A stretch of 64,000 nt of DNA from contig CADANF010000007.1 in NCBI GenBank assembly GCA_902789175.1, forward strand, positions 1 through 64,000. Reading direction: 5' to 3'. Made by a program: the position numbers and the translations under genes. Source of the stretch: an uncultured Lachnospiraceae bacterium. GTDB lineage: Bacteria > Bacillota > Clostridia > Lachnospirales > Lachnospiraceae. Below are positions 16,255-24,456 of the stretch, in pieces. The notes beneath the pieces are model-generated. The model was given only the letters and a program-made list of their open reading frames with translations, was not told the DNA's origin and ran no database searches. Every line of letters starts with the position of its first letter. The stretch's first letter is position 1.

Positions 16255-17394
16255 ATGGATAGAGTTAAAGAAGAATATACAGAGGGAAATAAGAAGAAAA
16301 AAGGCTCTAATGCCAAGTGGGGCATAGCTTTTATAGTTGAATTAGTGATCATCACCATTATGAGTGTATTTATCGCAAAGAATTATATCCATGATCAGTA
16401 CGGAAAACTGAAAGTAAAGGATATAAATAGAGACGACCTCGGTATAAATGATGGTGTAAATATTGAGGGGTATACTAATATCGCATTATTTGGTATGGAT
16501 TCAAGAGATGGATCACTTGATGAAGGAAACAGAAGTGACTCTATAATGATAGCTTCTATCAATAATGAAACAAAAGATGTAAAGATCGTATCAGTTTACC
16601 GTGATACATTTACAGAACTTCAGAATGATGATAAATATTCCATCAAGGTAAATGCAGCTTATGCTTATGGCGGACCAGAAATGGCTGTAAAGACACTTAA
16701 TGCAAATCTCGATCTTAATATTACAGAGTATATTTCCATAAACTGGGAAGGACTTATCCGTGCTATTGATAGACTTGGTGGTGTAAATATCCACATTGAA
16801 GAGGATGAGATTGAATATACAAATGATTACATTAAGGATATCATGGAAAACACTGGTATTGCATCAGACGGAGTATATAATTCCGGTGATCAGATCTTAA
16901 ATGGTGTTCAGGCTACAGCATACTGCCGTATCAGATATACAGGCCAGGGAGATATTACAAGAACTGAGCGTCAGAGAGAAGTTATCACAGAGATGATAAA
17001 GAAGCTTAAAAAATCTGATATTTCAACAATAAATGATATTATTGATGAAGTATTTCCATATGTAAGTACCAGTATCACAGAAAAAGAAATGTACAGCCTT
17101 GCAAAGAGTCTTCTCTCATATGAATTAAAAGATTCAACAGGTTATCCTTTCAGATATCAGTTCTATGATTCAGATGAGTTAGGATCATGTATCGCAGCAG
17201 AAGATCTTGCAGAAAATAATGCGGCACTTCATAGATATCTTTTTGGAAATGATAATTATGTACCATCAGAGAATTTAAAGAGGATAAATGAAAGCCTCTC
17301 ATCTATTAATGGGGTATATGGTACTGGAGAAAAGATTCTTCTTCACGGTGAAGAAGGCCAAAGTGAATCAGGATCGGAAGATTCAGGTGAATAA
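16255..17394 (+). CDS. LCP-family (LytR-CpsA-Psr) glycopolymer ligase
   Basis: A 379-residue protein. A short basic cytoplasmic N-terminus is followed by one membrane anchor (about residues 23-43) and an extracytoplasmic LCP domain. Conserved pieces are NIALFGMDSRDG, RSDSIMIASIN, VSVYRDTF, KVNAAYAYGG and YCRIRYTGQGDITRTERQRE. LCP proteins transfer lipid-linked glycopolymers to peptidoglycan. Placement next to a sugar-phosphate transferase fits a shared pathway. The acidic Ser/Gly C-terminal tail is not conserved. GGAAAGAGA precedes ATG 16255. Confidence 0.92.
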   Translation: MDRVKEEYTEGNKKKKGSNAKWGIAFIVELVIITIMSVFIAKNYIHDQYGKLKVKDINRDDLGINDGVNIEGYTNIALFGMDSRDGSLDEGNRSDSIMIASINNETKDVKIVSVYRDTFTELQNDDKYSIKVNAAYAYGGPEMAVKTLNANLDLNITEYISINWEGLIRAIDRLGGVNIHIEEDEIEYTNDYIKDIMENTGIASDGVYNSGDQILNGVQATAYCRIRYTGQGDITRTERQREVITEMIKKLKKSDISTINDIIDEVFPYVSTSITEKEMYSLAKSLLSYELKDSTGYPFRYQFYDSDELGSCIAAEDLAENNAALHRYLFGNDNYVPSENLKRINESLSSINGVYGTGEKILLHGEEGQSESGSEDSGE

Positions 17395-17441
17395 GATCAT
17401 AATTTTTATAATATGAAAAAACTGATTATTTAGGAGAAAAT

Positions 17442-18689
17442 ATGAAAAAAAATTGTCTTGTAGCCCAGTCAGGTGGACCAACAGCTGCTATCAACGCTTC
17501 TCTTGCAGGCGTTATCAATGGTGTTATTGCCAGCGAAAAATATGATAGGATCTATGGAGCAATTCATGGTATCAGTGGAGTATTTGAGAAGAATTTTATG
17601 GATCTTACAGATCTTATAAATGAGCATGGACAGCAGATCGACCTTCTTTCAACAACACCTGCCATGTTCCTTGGATCATGCCGTTTCAAGATGCCAACAA
17701 TTGAAGAAGATAAAGAAGTTTACGAGATCTTATTCAAGACTTTAGAAGAGATGAATATTGGAGCATTTTTCTATATTGGTGGAAATGATTCAATGGATAC
17801 AGTTGATAAATTATCACGTTATGCTGCGGAATTTAAAAGTGATATATTATTTGCCGGTGTACCAAAGACTATTGATAATGACCTGATCAATACAGATCAT
17901 ACACCAGGTTTTGGTTCAGCAGCTAAGTATATTGCAACTACAATGCTTGAGATAGCACATGATACATATATCTATGACCTTTCATGTGTAACAATAGTTG
18001 AGATCATGGGAAGAAATGCTGGATGGCTTACAGCAGCGGCAGCTCTTGCAAGAAATACATATAATCCAACTCCACAGCTTATATATCTTCCAGAGGTTCC
18101 ATTCAGCAAGGAGCAGTTCTTAGAAGATATAAAGCAGCAGCTTAAAATATCTAAGAATATTGTTGTTGCTGTATCTGAAGGAATCAGAGATAAGGATGGA
18201 GTTTATATCAGTGCTCAGAATGCAACTCTTGATAAATTCGGACATCCACAGCTCTCAGGAGTAGGAAAGACTCTTGAAAACTATGTAAAAAATGAGCTTG
18301 GAATCAAAGTAAGATCCATCGAACTTAATATCATCCAGAGATGTGGCGGACATCTTGCATCAAGAACTGATCTTGATGAAGCTGTGAAACTTGGTGAGTT
18401 TGCTGTTAGATTTACAGAAGAGGGTAATACTGGATTTATGACAGCATTAAAGCGTAAATCTACAATACCTTATATGTATGATATAGAGATGGCACCATTA
18501 GCAGAGATTGCAAATCAGGAGAAAAAAGTGCCACGTGAGTGGATAAATGAAGCTGGTAATAATGTTAAGCAGGAAGTAATAGATTATATGAGACCACTTA
18601 TACAGGGAGAAGTATCTATTTCTTACCGTGATGGACTTCCAGTTTATATACCGGTTCCACATCTTAATACAGGCGCAAAGGTCGAATAA
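17442..18689 (+). CDS. 6-phosphofructokinase, pyrophosphate type
   Basis: A 415-residue PFK. In the nucleotide loop it reads GGNDSMDT where ATP enzymes have GGDGS, so position 104 (E. coli numbering) is Asp. The next motif is PKTIDND rather than PGTIDND, so position 124 is Lys. Both changes are known to favour pyrophosphate over ATP. The enzyme therefore probably uses PPi to make fructose 1,6-bisphosphate reversibly in glycolysis. The substrate site MGRNAGWL and the catalytic TIDND Asp are present. GGAG lies before ATG 17442. The 6S RNA gene follows. Confidence 0.9.
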   Translation: MKKNCLVAQSGGPTAAINASLAGVINGVIASEKYDRIYGAIHGISGVFEKNFMDLTDLINEHGQQIDLLSTTPAMFLGSCRFKMPTIEEDKEVYEILFKTLEEMNIGAFFYIGGNDSMDTVDKLSRYAAEFKSDILFAGVPKTIDNDLINTDHTPGFGSAAKYIATTMLEIAHDTYIYDLSCVTIVEIMGRNAGWLTAAAALARNTYNPTPQLIYLPEVPFSKEQFLEDIKQQLKISKNIVVAVSEGIRDKDGVYISAQNATLDKFGHPQLSGVGKTLENYVKNELGIKVRSIELNIIQRCGGHLASRTDLDEAVKLGEFAVRFTEEGNTGFMTALKRKSTIPYMYDIEMAPLAEIANQEKKVPREWINEAGNNVKQEVIDYMRPLIQGEVSISYRDGLPVYIPVPHLNTGAKVE

Positions 18690-18728
18690 GACTCTTATTT
18701 ACAGAGTCGACCAATTTACATAAAATGC

Positions 18729-18756
18729 TTGAAAATAAAGCTACAGGTAGTATAAT
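18729..18756 (+). promoter_or_regulatory. promoter of the 6S-like RNA
   Basis: TTGAAA (18729-18734) and TATAAT (18751-18756) are spaced by 16 bp. Transcription should start near 18764. Confidence 0.75.
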
Positions 18757-18763
18757 AAAGCTA

Positions 18764-18984
18764 TAAACAAGAATATTAACGGATCATTTGTAATAAAGGT
18801 CTGGGGCGCGCGATAACTCCTGTATATTTTGAACCTACATCTTCTTAAACGGGAATCCAACTATTTGTTGATAGGATGACATGCCTCCATCGAGTGGACT
18901 TCAGAGAATCACGTGAGGATACCCACCTGGCGGTTTGCTAGGACTCAAGAAGCGGGAGCCGGCACTTCGGATTTATTACGATTC
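18764..18984 (+). ncRNA. ssrS: probable 6S RNA
   Basis: This non-coding stretch has its own promoter upstream and an intrinsic terminator at 18995-19024. The ends pair: GTAATAAA (18790-18797) with TTTATTAC (18972-18979). Internal segments such as TTTGAACCTACAT, AAACGGGAATCCAAC and GGATACCCACCTGGCGG look like those I recall from Firmicute 6S RNAs. 6S folds as an open promoter complex and holds sigma-A RNA polymerase in stationary phase. The call rests on pattern memory and synteny-free context; a covariance-model search would settle it. The 5' end is approximate. Confidence 0.75.
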
Positions 18985-18994
18985 GCTTTTTATG

Positions 18995-19024
18995 AGAAGC
19001 AGCTTTAGCTGCTTCTTTCTTTTT
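18995..19024 (+). terminator. intrinsic terminator of the 6S-like RNA
   Basis: A perfect 9-bp stem, AGAAGCAGC (18995-19003) with GCTGCTTCT (19008-19016) and loop TTTA, is followed by a T-rich run to 19024. Confidence 0.93.
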
Positions 19025-19044
19025 AATCAAGGGTAAGGTATATC

Positions 19045-21297
19045 ATGAAATGTCTCGCTAGAAAAATAATAAACTTTTTAAAAAATAACAGATACCAGAT
19101 GGTTATCCTTTTGGGAATCATTTTTGTTGCCATTTTACTTATTGCAAAAATAATAAGTCTTGGTAAGAATAAGAAAACCCCTGAGGAAGTAGAAATGGAA
19201 GAATCAGCTTATTCCTACAAGGATGTTATGGATGATATAAGCTATCTTGCATCTGATACAGATGCAAAGATCAAATTAAATGATCTTGTGGATCCATTAT
19301 ATATCAGTAACAAAGTTGATTATCTATATATAAGGCAGGTAGCAGATGTTATCGGTGCGAATAAGAAAGACTATTATGATGTGTTATATGTAAAAAATGA
19401 ATATGATCTTGTTCAAAAAGATGTATTTGATTATATCTATAACAGATTTGCAGATGATTCGCCTTATATAACTAAGGCTACAATCTATTTAGATGACAGT
19501 ATCCCTTTTAAATTAAGAGAAGATCTGGATGTATCAGATTATAAGGGAAAGATTGTTGACTGTTATATAAAAGATAATATGATCTTTAAGATTAAAGGAC
19601 TAAGTGAAAAAACTATAACATATGAAAATGCGCTTATATTAGAGTCTGATATTGAGGCAACATTTTACTGCAATGGAAGTTATATGATCATGAAAAGTAA
19701 AGTGGAAGGATTAAATGATAAAGAAATCTATTCACTTACAGTATCAAATGATGGAATCATCGGTAAGAGAAATTATGACGGCATGGTGAAGGATAAAGTG
19801 CTTTATGCAACAGATTCTTCTATTGTTACAAAAAATAACGGTAAGCTGAATGTATCAGATGGTTTTATAGCTTATGATCTTAAAGGAAAATATGCATCAA
19901 CAGAGTCAGTGATAAACAGCTTCTCAGGATATAAAGAAGTAAAGTTATATATGAGAGAAGGAAAAGTTATCGCAGCGGTAGCTGATGATGCCCAAAAGGA
20001 ATATGAGAATATAAGAGTTCTTATAAGTAATGAAAATTTTTCTGAATATAAACATAAGAATGCTACAGTTAAATGCAATGAAGAAATGTGTATTTCTGTA
20101 AATGATTCAGAGGTAGAACAGGTACCTAAAGATGTAATATATGATATCAGAAGAAGTGAATATAAAGATGGAGATATAATAAAAGTAGAAACGAAAAGTC
20201 CTGATGGAAAGATAAGTCTTAATTCTCTTAAACGAAGTAATGAGACTCCTTCTTATAGAGGAACGCTTTATATCACAGCTGTTGACGGTGGATTTAATAT
20301 CGTAAATGAAGTTGGTATGGAAGAATATCTTTACGGTGTTGTATCAAGCGAGGTTCCATCTACTTATGGTATTGAATCACTTAAGGCCATGGCAGTTGTA
20401 GCCAGAGGATATGCTTATTCAATGAAGAAGGCTGGAAGTTACTCAAAATATAATGCGGATATTGATGATACAAGCCTTTGCCAGATCTATAATAATAAGA
20501 CAGAAACAGAGGAAGCTATAAGGGCAGTAAAAGAAACCACAGGCGTTACAGTCTGTGTAGATAACGAAGTGATAATACCTTATTATTTCTCTACTTCAGC
20601 TGGAGTAACCCTTAATAATTCAGATATCTGGAAACAGGAGGATCTTAAGTATATAAAGTCTGGACTTCAGTTAGGATCATTAGATGAAAATGTTGATCTA
20701 TCTGATGAAGATAAGTTTAGAGATTTTATAGATAATTATTCTGATAAAGATTATCTCGAAAAGGAATTGCCTTTCTTCAGATGGAAGGCTCATTTAACAA
20801 CTGAAGAAATGACCAGGGCTGTAAATAAAAGGATAGGTTCTAAAGTTGACAGAAACCTTGGAAGTATTCTTGTAAAAGAAGATGATGATTTTAAAGTAAG
20901 ATCTATCGATGATCTGGGGAATATAACAGATATAAAAGTAACTAAAAGATCAAAGACCGGTGCTATTCTTGAAATGGAGATAACTGGTGATAAAAATACG
21001 ATAAAGGTGACAGGAAGTATAAATTTTGATAATCTTATCATAGATGATTCAACGGATATTGAATTAAATGATGGTTCAAGTTTAAATGATTGGGGTAGTC
21101 TTTTAAGCTCTGTCTATTATGTTAAAAAAACAGAAGATGGTTTTGATATAGTAGGGGGCGGTCTTGGAAATGGAGTAGGACTTAGTCTTTATGGGGCAAC
21201 GGTCTTATCCGACAGAGGTTATAGCTATAAAGAGATATTAAATTATTATTATTCAGGAATAATAATAAAGAATAGCTACACAGGAGAAGAGATTTAA
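19045..21297 (+). CDS. SpoIID/LytB-domain membrane protein
   Basis: A 750-residue protein. It has one N-terminal membrane anchor (about residues 18-37) and a long unassigned extracellular region. The SpoIID/LytB domain lies roughly at residues 410-545 and continues to the end (LYITAVDGGFNIVNEVGMEEYLYGVV, SLKAMAVVARGYAYS, VIIPYYFSTSAG, GNGVGLSLYGA). SpoIID is a lytic transglycosylase that cuts denuded glycan during engulfment, and LytB-type relatives work in vegetative cells. It is twice the usual SpoIID length and not in a spoIIM/P/Q context, so a sporulation role is unproven. The yihY-like gene starts about 20 bp downstream. Confidence 0.85.
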   Translation: MKCLARKIINFLKNNRYQMVILLGIIFVAILLIAKIISLGKNKKTPEEVEMEESAYSYKDVMDDISYLASDTDAKIKLNDLVDPLYISNKVDYLYIRQVADVIGANKKDYYDVLYVKNEYDLVQKDVFDYIYNRFADDSPYITKATIYLDDSIPFKLREDLDVSDYKGKIVDCYIKDNMIFKIKGLSEKTITYENALILESDIEATFYCNGSYMIMKSKVEGLNDKEIYSLTVSNDGIIGKRNYDGMVKDKVLYATDSSIVTKNNGKLNVSDGFIAYDLKGKYASTESVINSFSGYKEVKLYMREGKVIAAVADDAQKEYENIRVLISNENFSEYKHKNATVKCNEEMCISVNDSEVEQVPKDVIYDIRRSEYKDGDIIKVETKSPDGKISLNSLKRSNETPSYRGTLYITAVDGGFNIVNEVGMEEYLYGVVSSEVPSTYGIESLKAMAVVARGYAYSMKKAGSYSKYNADIDDTSLCQIYNNKTETEEAIRAVKETTGVTVCVDNEVIIPYYFSTSAGVTLNNSDIWKQEDLKYIKSGLQLGSLDENVDLSDEDKFRDFIDNYSDKDYLEKELPFFRWKAHLTTEEMTRAVNKRIGSKVDRNLGSILVKEDDDFKVRSIDDLGNITDIKVTKRSKTGAILEMEITGDKNTIKVTGSINFDNLIIDDSTDIELNDGSSLNDWGSLLSSVYYVKKTEDGFDIVGGGLGNGVGLSLYGATVLSDRGYSYKEILNYYYSGIIIKNSYTGEEI

Positions 21298-21318
21298 AAA
21301 CTATAGGTGAGGGTGATA

Positions 21319-22251
21319 ATGAAACGGTGGTTAGAAAAGATAGTTGAATTTATCAGAGGGACTTCTGATGAACATATGAGTGCGTTTGCGGGGCAGACGG
21401 CATTCTTTATCTTTCTGTCCATTTTTCCTATTGCCAACATCCTTCTTTCTCTTACAAAGGTACTTCCTTATACTGAGGCACAGCTTATAGATATCATCAA
21501 AAGAGTTATACCTTATGATTTCGAAGTTTATATGATAGATATCATAGATGATATTTATTCAAATAACTCAAATTCTCTTACGGTAATCTCCATTATCCTT
21601 GGTTTCTGGTCAGGAGCTAAAGGAATCATGGCCATTAGAAATGGATTAAATGAAGCTTATCGTTCAAGAGAACAAAGGAATTACTTTATATCCAGAGGTA
21701 TCAGTACGCTTTATACCATAATTTTCGTGATATTCCTTGTGATCCTTATGGTATTTAACCTTTTTGGTACACAGATTTCTGAATATATGATACGTTTCTT
21801 CCCTGAATTTATTAATGTTACAGGGCTTATCTATGGAGTGAGATATACCGGTTCGTTTATAATACTACTGATCTTAATGTGGCTTATGTACTGGTTTATT
21901 CCTAACAGAAAGTTAAAATTCAGAAATCAGTTTTGGGGAGCCATGTTCGCTTCCTTAAGCTGGGTAGCTGTATCAAAGCTTTTTGCTATATATATTGATT
22001 ATATCGTTTCGAAATCCTATATGTATGGATCACTCACAACAGTGATAATGATACTGCTCTGGCTTTATTCTATTTCAAATATAATCTTTATGGGAGCTCA
22101 GATAAATGAATTCCTGTATCAGCATATTTTTAAGGCAAAAGAAGAAATAAAGAAGGAGAAGAAAAAAGAAAAAAAGAGAAAAAAGATGGAAAGACTCATA
22201 GAAAAAAGAAAAGAGATACAAAGAAGAGAGTCTCCATCAGATAATGATTAA
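21319..22251 (+). CDS. YihY/BrkB-family inner-membrane protein
   Basis: A 310-residue protein starting at ATG 21319, preceded by GGTGAGGGTGAT. The in-frame GTG at 21307 is part of that site. It has about six membrane helices with family landmarks (AFAGQTAFFIFLSIFPI, GFWSGAKGIMAIRNGLNEAY, FRNQFWGAMFASLSWV, GSLTTVIMILLWLYSISNIIFMGAQINE). A very lysine-rich cytosolic tail ends it. The family's function is not settled; it was once misassigned as RNase BN. It is probably co-transcribed with the SpoIID-like gene. Confidence 0.88.
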   Translation: MKRWLEKIVEFIRGTSDEHMSAFAGQTAFFIFLSIFPIANILLSLTKVLPYTEAQLIDIIKRVIPYDFEVYMIDIIDDIYSNNSNSLTVISIILGFWSGAKGIMAIRNGLNEAYRSREQRNYFISRGISTLYTIIFVIFLVILMVFNLFGTQISEYMIRFFPEFINVTGLIYGVRYTGSFIILLILMWLMYWFIPNRKLKFRNQFWGAMFASLSWVAVSKLFAIYIDYIVSKSYMYGSLTTVIMILLWLYSISNIIFMGAQINEFLYQHIFKAKEEIKKEKKKEKKRKKMERLIEKRKEIQRRESPSDND

Positions 22252-22320
22252 AAAAACTCAGCTTTCGCTAAATGTCATTAAGTTAAGCTTAATGACATTT
22301 AGCTTTCGCTGAGTTTTTTT
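22250..22320. terminator. long bidirectional terminator between convergent yihY-like gene and gltX
   Basis: An almost perfect inverted repeat. ACTCAGC pairs with GCTGAGT, symmetric TTTC internal loops follow, then GCTAAATGTCATTAAG pairs with CTTAATGACATTTAGC around a TTAAG loop. Runs of A before and T after let it end transcripts from both sides. Confidence 0.92.
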
Positions 22321-23768
22321 TATGAAAGTTTTTCGATTGCCGCGTTGATCCTTGCGATTGATTCTTCCTTACCGAGGATTTCCATAAGCTCTGTAGCTCC
22401 ACCTGGAGTTGCAGCCTTACCAGAAAGAGCTGTACGGATTGGCCACATTACAAAGCCAGTCTTATATTCTTTTGCTGCTGCAAATTCCTTTAATGTTTCG
22501 AAGAGAGCATCATTTGAATAATCAGTAGCTCCTTCAAGTACAGGAAGTACTTCCTTAAGAAGAACAAGTGAATTTTCTTCATTTGTTTTCATCTTCTTAT
22601 GTACATAGAGAGCATTGTCATATTCAGGAACAGCTTCGAAGAAATCAATCTGATCCTTTATATCAGGGAATACTTCGATTCTTGTCTGGATAAGTCTTGC
22701 AATATGTTCAAAATCCATAGGCTTTGTGATAACTTCTTTAATATATGGAAGAGCCTTCTCATAGAATTTATCAAAATCCATAGCCTTGATATATTCTGAG
22801 TTCATCCATTTAAGCTTTGTCATATCAAGAACAGCAGGAGATTTACCCATGTGGTGATAATTAAAAGCTTTTGTAAGTTCTTCGAGAGAGAAGATTTCCT
22901 GATTTCCTTCAGGGCACCATCCAAGAAGAGCCACAAAATTGATAACAGCCTCTGATAAGAAGCCCTGCTCAAGAAGATCTTCGAAAGAGCTGTGTCCGCT
23001 TCTCTTTGAAAGCTTGGCATGAGTCTCATCTGTAATAAGTGGGCAATGGATATAAACAGGAACTTCCCATCCAAAGGCCTCGTAGAGTCTGTTATATTTT
23101 GGAGCTGATGAAAGATATTCATTACCACGGACTACATGAGTTATACCCATAAGGTGGTCATCAACTACATTTGCAAAGTTATATGTTGGGAAACCATCAG
23201 ACTTGATAAGGATCATGTCATCAAGTTCTGAGTTATCAACTGTGATATCTCCGTAAAGTTCATCACTGAATGTTGTTGTTCCTGTTGTAGGATTGTTCTG
23301 ACGGATTACATAAGGCTTACCTTCTGCAAGATTCTTCTCAATCTCTTCCTTAGAAAGGTGGAGGCAGTGCTTATCGTAATGGAATACTTTCTTTCCTTCG
23401 ATTTCTGTCTCTAAGCTGCTGAGACGCTCAGCATCGCAGAAGCAGTAGTAAGCTTCGCCTTTTTCTATAAGTTCCTTGGCATATTTAAGATAAACGCCTT
23501 CTTTTACTCTTTCTGACTGAACATAAGGACCAACACCCTTATCGATATCAGGACCTTCATCCCAGATAAGACCAGTCTCTTTAAGAGTTCTATTGATAAT
23601 ATCTACAGCACCTTCAACTTCACGTTCCTGGTCTGTATCTTCAATACGAAGGATAAAATCACCATCCTCATGCTTTGCAATAAGATAAGCATAGAGTGCG
23701 GTACGAAGATTACCTACATGCATTCTTCCTGTAGGACTTGGCGCAAAACGAGTTCTAACTTTTGACAT
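22320..23768 (-). CDS. gltX: glutamyl-tRNA synthetase
   Basis: A class I synthetase of 482 residues. The start is ATG at 23768, because the in-frame GTG nine bases upstream is part of GAGGTGAAA, the ribosome site. The HIGH-type motif appears in [20 protein letters not shown] and the KMSKS-type motif in [12 protein letters not shown]. With GatCAB present and no glnS in view, it may be non-discriminating and also charge tRNA-Gln. It is monocistronic, convergent with the yihY-like gene and divergent from the Rrf2 regulator. No T-box is seen in its short leader. Confidence 0.97.
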   Translation of the reverse strand: MSKVRTRFAPSPTGRMHVGNLRTALYAYLIAKHEDGDFILRIEDTDQEREVEGAVDIINRTLKETGLIWDEGPDIDKGVGPYVQSERVKEGVYLKYAKELIEKGEAYYCFCDAERLSSLETEIEGKKVFHYDKHCLHLSKEEIEKNLAEGKPYVIRQNNPTTGTTTFSDELYGDITVDNSELDDMILIKSDGFPTYNFANVVDDHLMGITHVVRGNEYLSSAPKYNRLYEAFGWEVPVYIHCPLITDETHAKLSKRSGHSSFEDLLEQGFLSEAVINFVALLGWCPEGNQEIFSLEELTKAFNYHHMGKSPAVLDMTKLKWMNSEYIKAMDFDKFYEKALPYIKEVITKPMDFEHIARLIQTRIEVFPDIKDQIDFFEAVPEYDNALYVHKKMKTNEENSLVLLKEVLPVLEGATDYSNDALFETLKEFAAAKEYKTGFVMWPIRTALSGKAATPGGATELMEILGKEESIARINAAIEKLS

Positions 23769-23851
23769 TTGTTTCACCTCATATAATTAGTAAGGGAATC
23801 ATCCCTCCATAGTATCAAAAAAGTAGCCTGAATAAGGCATTAACGCAGTTA

Positions 23852-23880
23852 AGTATAGCACACCATAAAAGAGTTGAAAA
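23852..23880 (-). promoter_or_regulatory. gltX promoter
   Basis: Read on the minus strand: -35 TTTTCA (23880-23875), 17 bp, then TATACT (23857-23852) with an extended TG-C before it. Its -35 overlaps that of the divergent rrf2 promoter. Confidence 0.7.
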
Positions 23881-23903
23881 GAAATAAATCGCTGTGGTAA
23901 TAT
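23874..23903 (+). promoter_or_regulatory. promoter of the Rrf2-family gene
   Basis: TTGAAA (23874-23879) and TAATAT (23898-23903) are spaced by 18 bp. The -35 hexamer shares bases with the -35 of gltX on the other strand. Confidence 0.6.
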
Positions 23904-23928
23904 TAACTCTGTATGGAGGTCACTTAAT

Positions 23929-24360
23929 ATGTCATTTATATCAACTAAAGGTCGTTATGGTCTAAGGGTCATGATCGATCTGGCGGAGCATAATAACGGG
24001 GATTATGTTCCATTAAGCGATATTGCTGAAAGACAGGGTATTTCAGAGAAATATCTTGAAAGTATTGTTGGAACATTAAGTAGAAATGGACTGCTGGAAT
24101 CACTTAGAGGAAAAGGCGGCGGATACAGGCTGATAAAAAGACCCGAAGAATATTCGGTCCTTGATATATTAAAATGTACTGAAGGAAGTTTGGCACCGGT
24201 TTCATGCCTGGATAAATCGTTTAATGATTGTCCAAGGGTTTCAAAATGTGATACTCTGCCTATGTGGGAAGATTTTTATAAACTTGTAACAGAATTCTTT
24301 AGCCGAAGATCACTGCAGGATCTTATGGTAGAACCGGGGGCTGGAGATTTCGTGATCTGA
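23929..24360 (+). CDS. Rrf2-family transcriptional regulator
   Basis: A 143-residue protein. The N-terminal winged helix (STKGRYGLRVMIDLAEH, LSDIAERQGISEKYLESIVGTLSRNGLLESLRGKGGGYRL) is typical of IscR, NsrR and CymR. Three cysteines follow in C-x7-C-x5-C (about residues 89-103), the region where IscR and NsrR hold an Fe-S cluster. It may therefore sense iron-sulfur status, NO or redox, but it could also be a CymR-type cysteine regulator. No isc, suf or cys genes are next to it. TGGAGG precedes ATG 23929. It is divergent from gltX. Confidence 0.9.
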   Translation: MSFISTKGRYGLRVMIDLAEHNNGDYVPLSDIAERQGISEKYLESIVGTLSRNGLLESLRGKGGGYRLIKRPEEYSVLDILKCTEGSLAPVSCLDKSFNDCPRVSKCDTLPMWEDFYKLVTEFFSRRSLQDLMVEPGAGDFVI

Positions 24361-24378
24361 TATGTAAATAATCACTAT

Positions 24379-24417
24379 TTGAAAAAAACAATATTAGGTA
24401 GTATACTGTTACAGTAT
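24379..24417 (+). promoter_or_regulatory. promoter with an operator-like palindrome over the -10
   Basis: TTGAAA (24379-24384) and TATACT (24402-24407) are spaced by 17 bp. A perfect palindrome, ATACTG-TTA-CAGTAT (24403-24417), overlaps the -10 and the likely start site, a good position for a repressor. It drives the 508-residue acidic protein. Confidence 0.7.
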
Positions 24418-24456
24418 TTTGGAGAGACATTTTGTATTCGAAAGGGATAAAGACTT

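Noticed and set aside
18690..18708. GACTCT/AGAGTC stem after the PFK gene as a terminator
   Set aside because: Six base pairs and no T-run; too weak to call.
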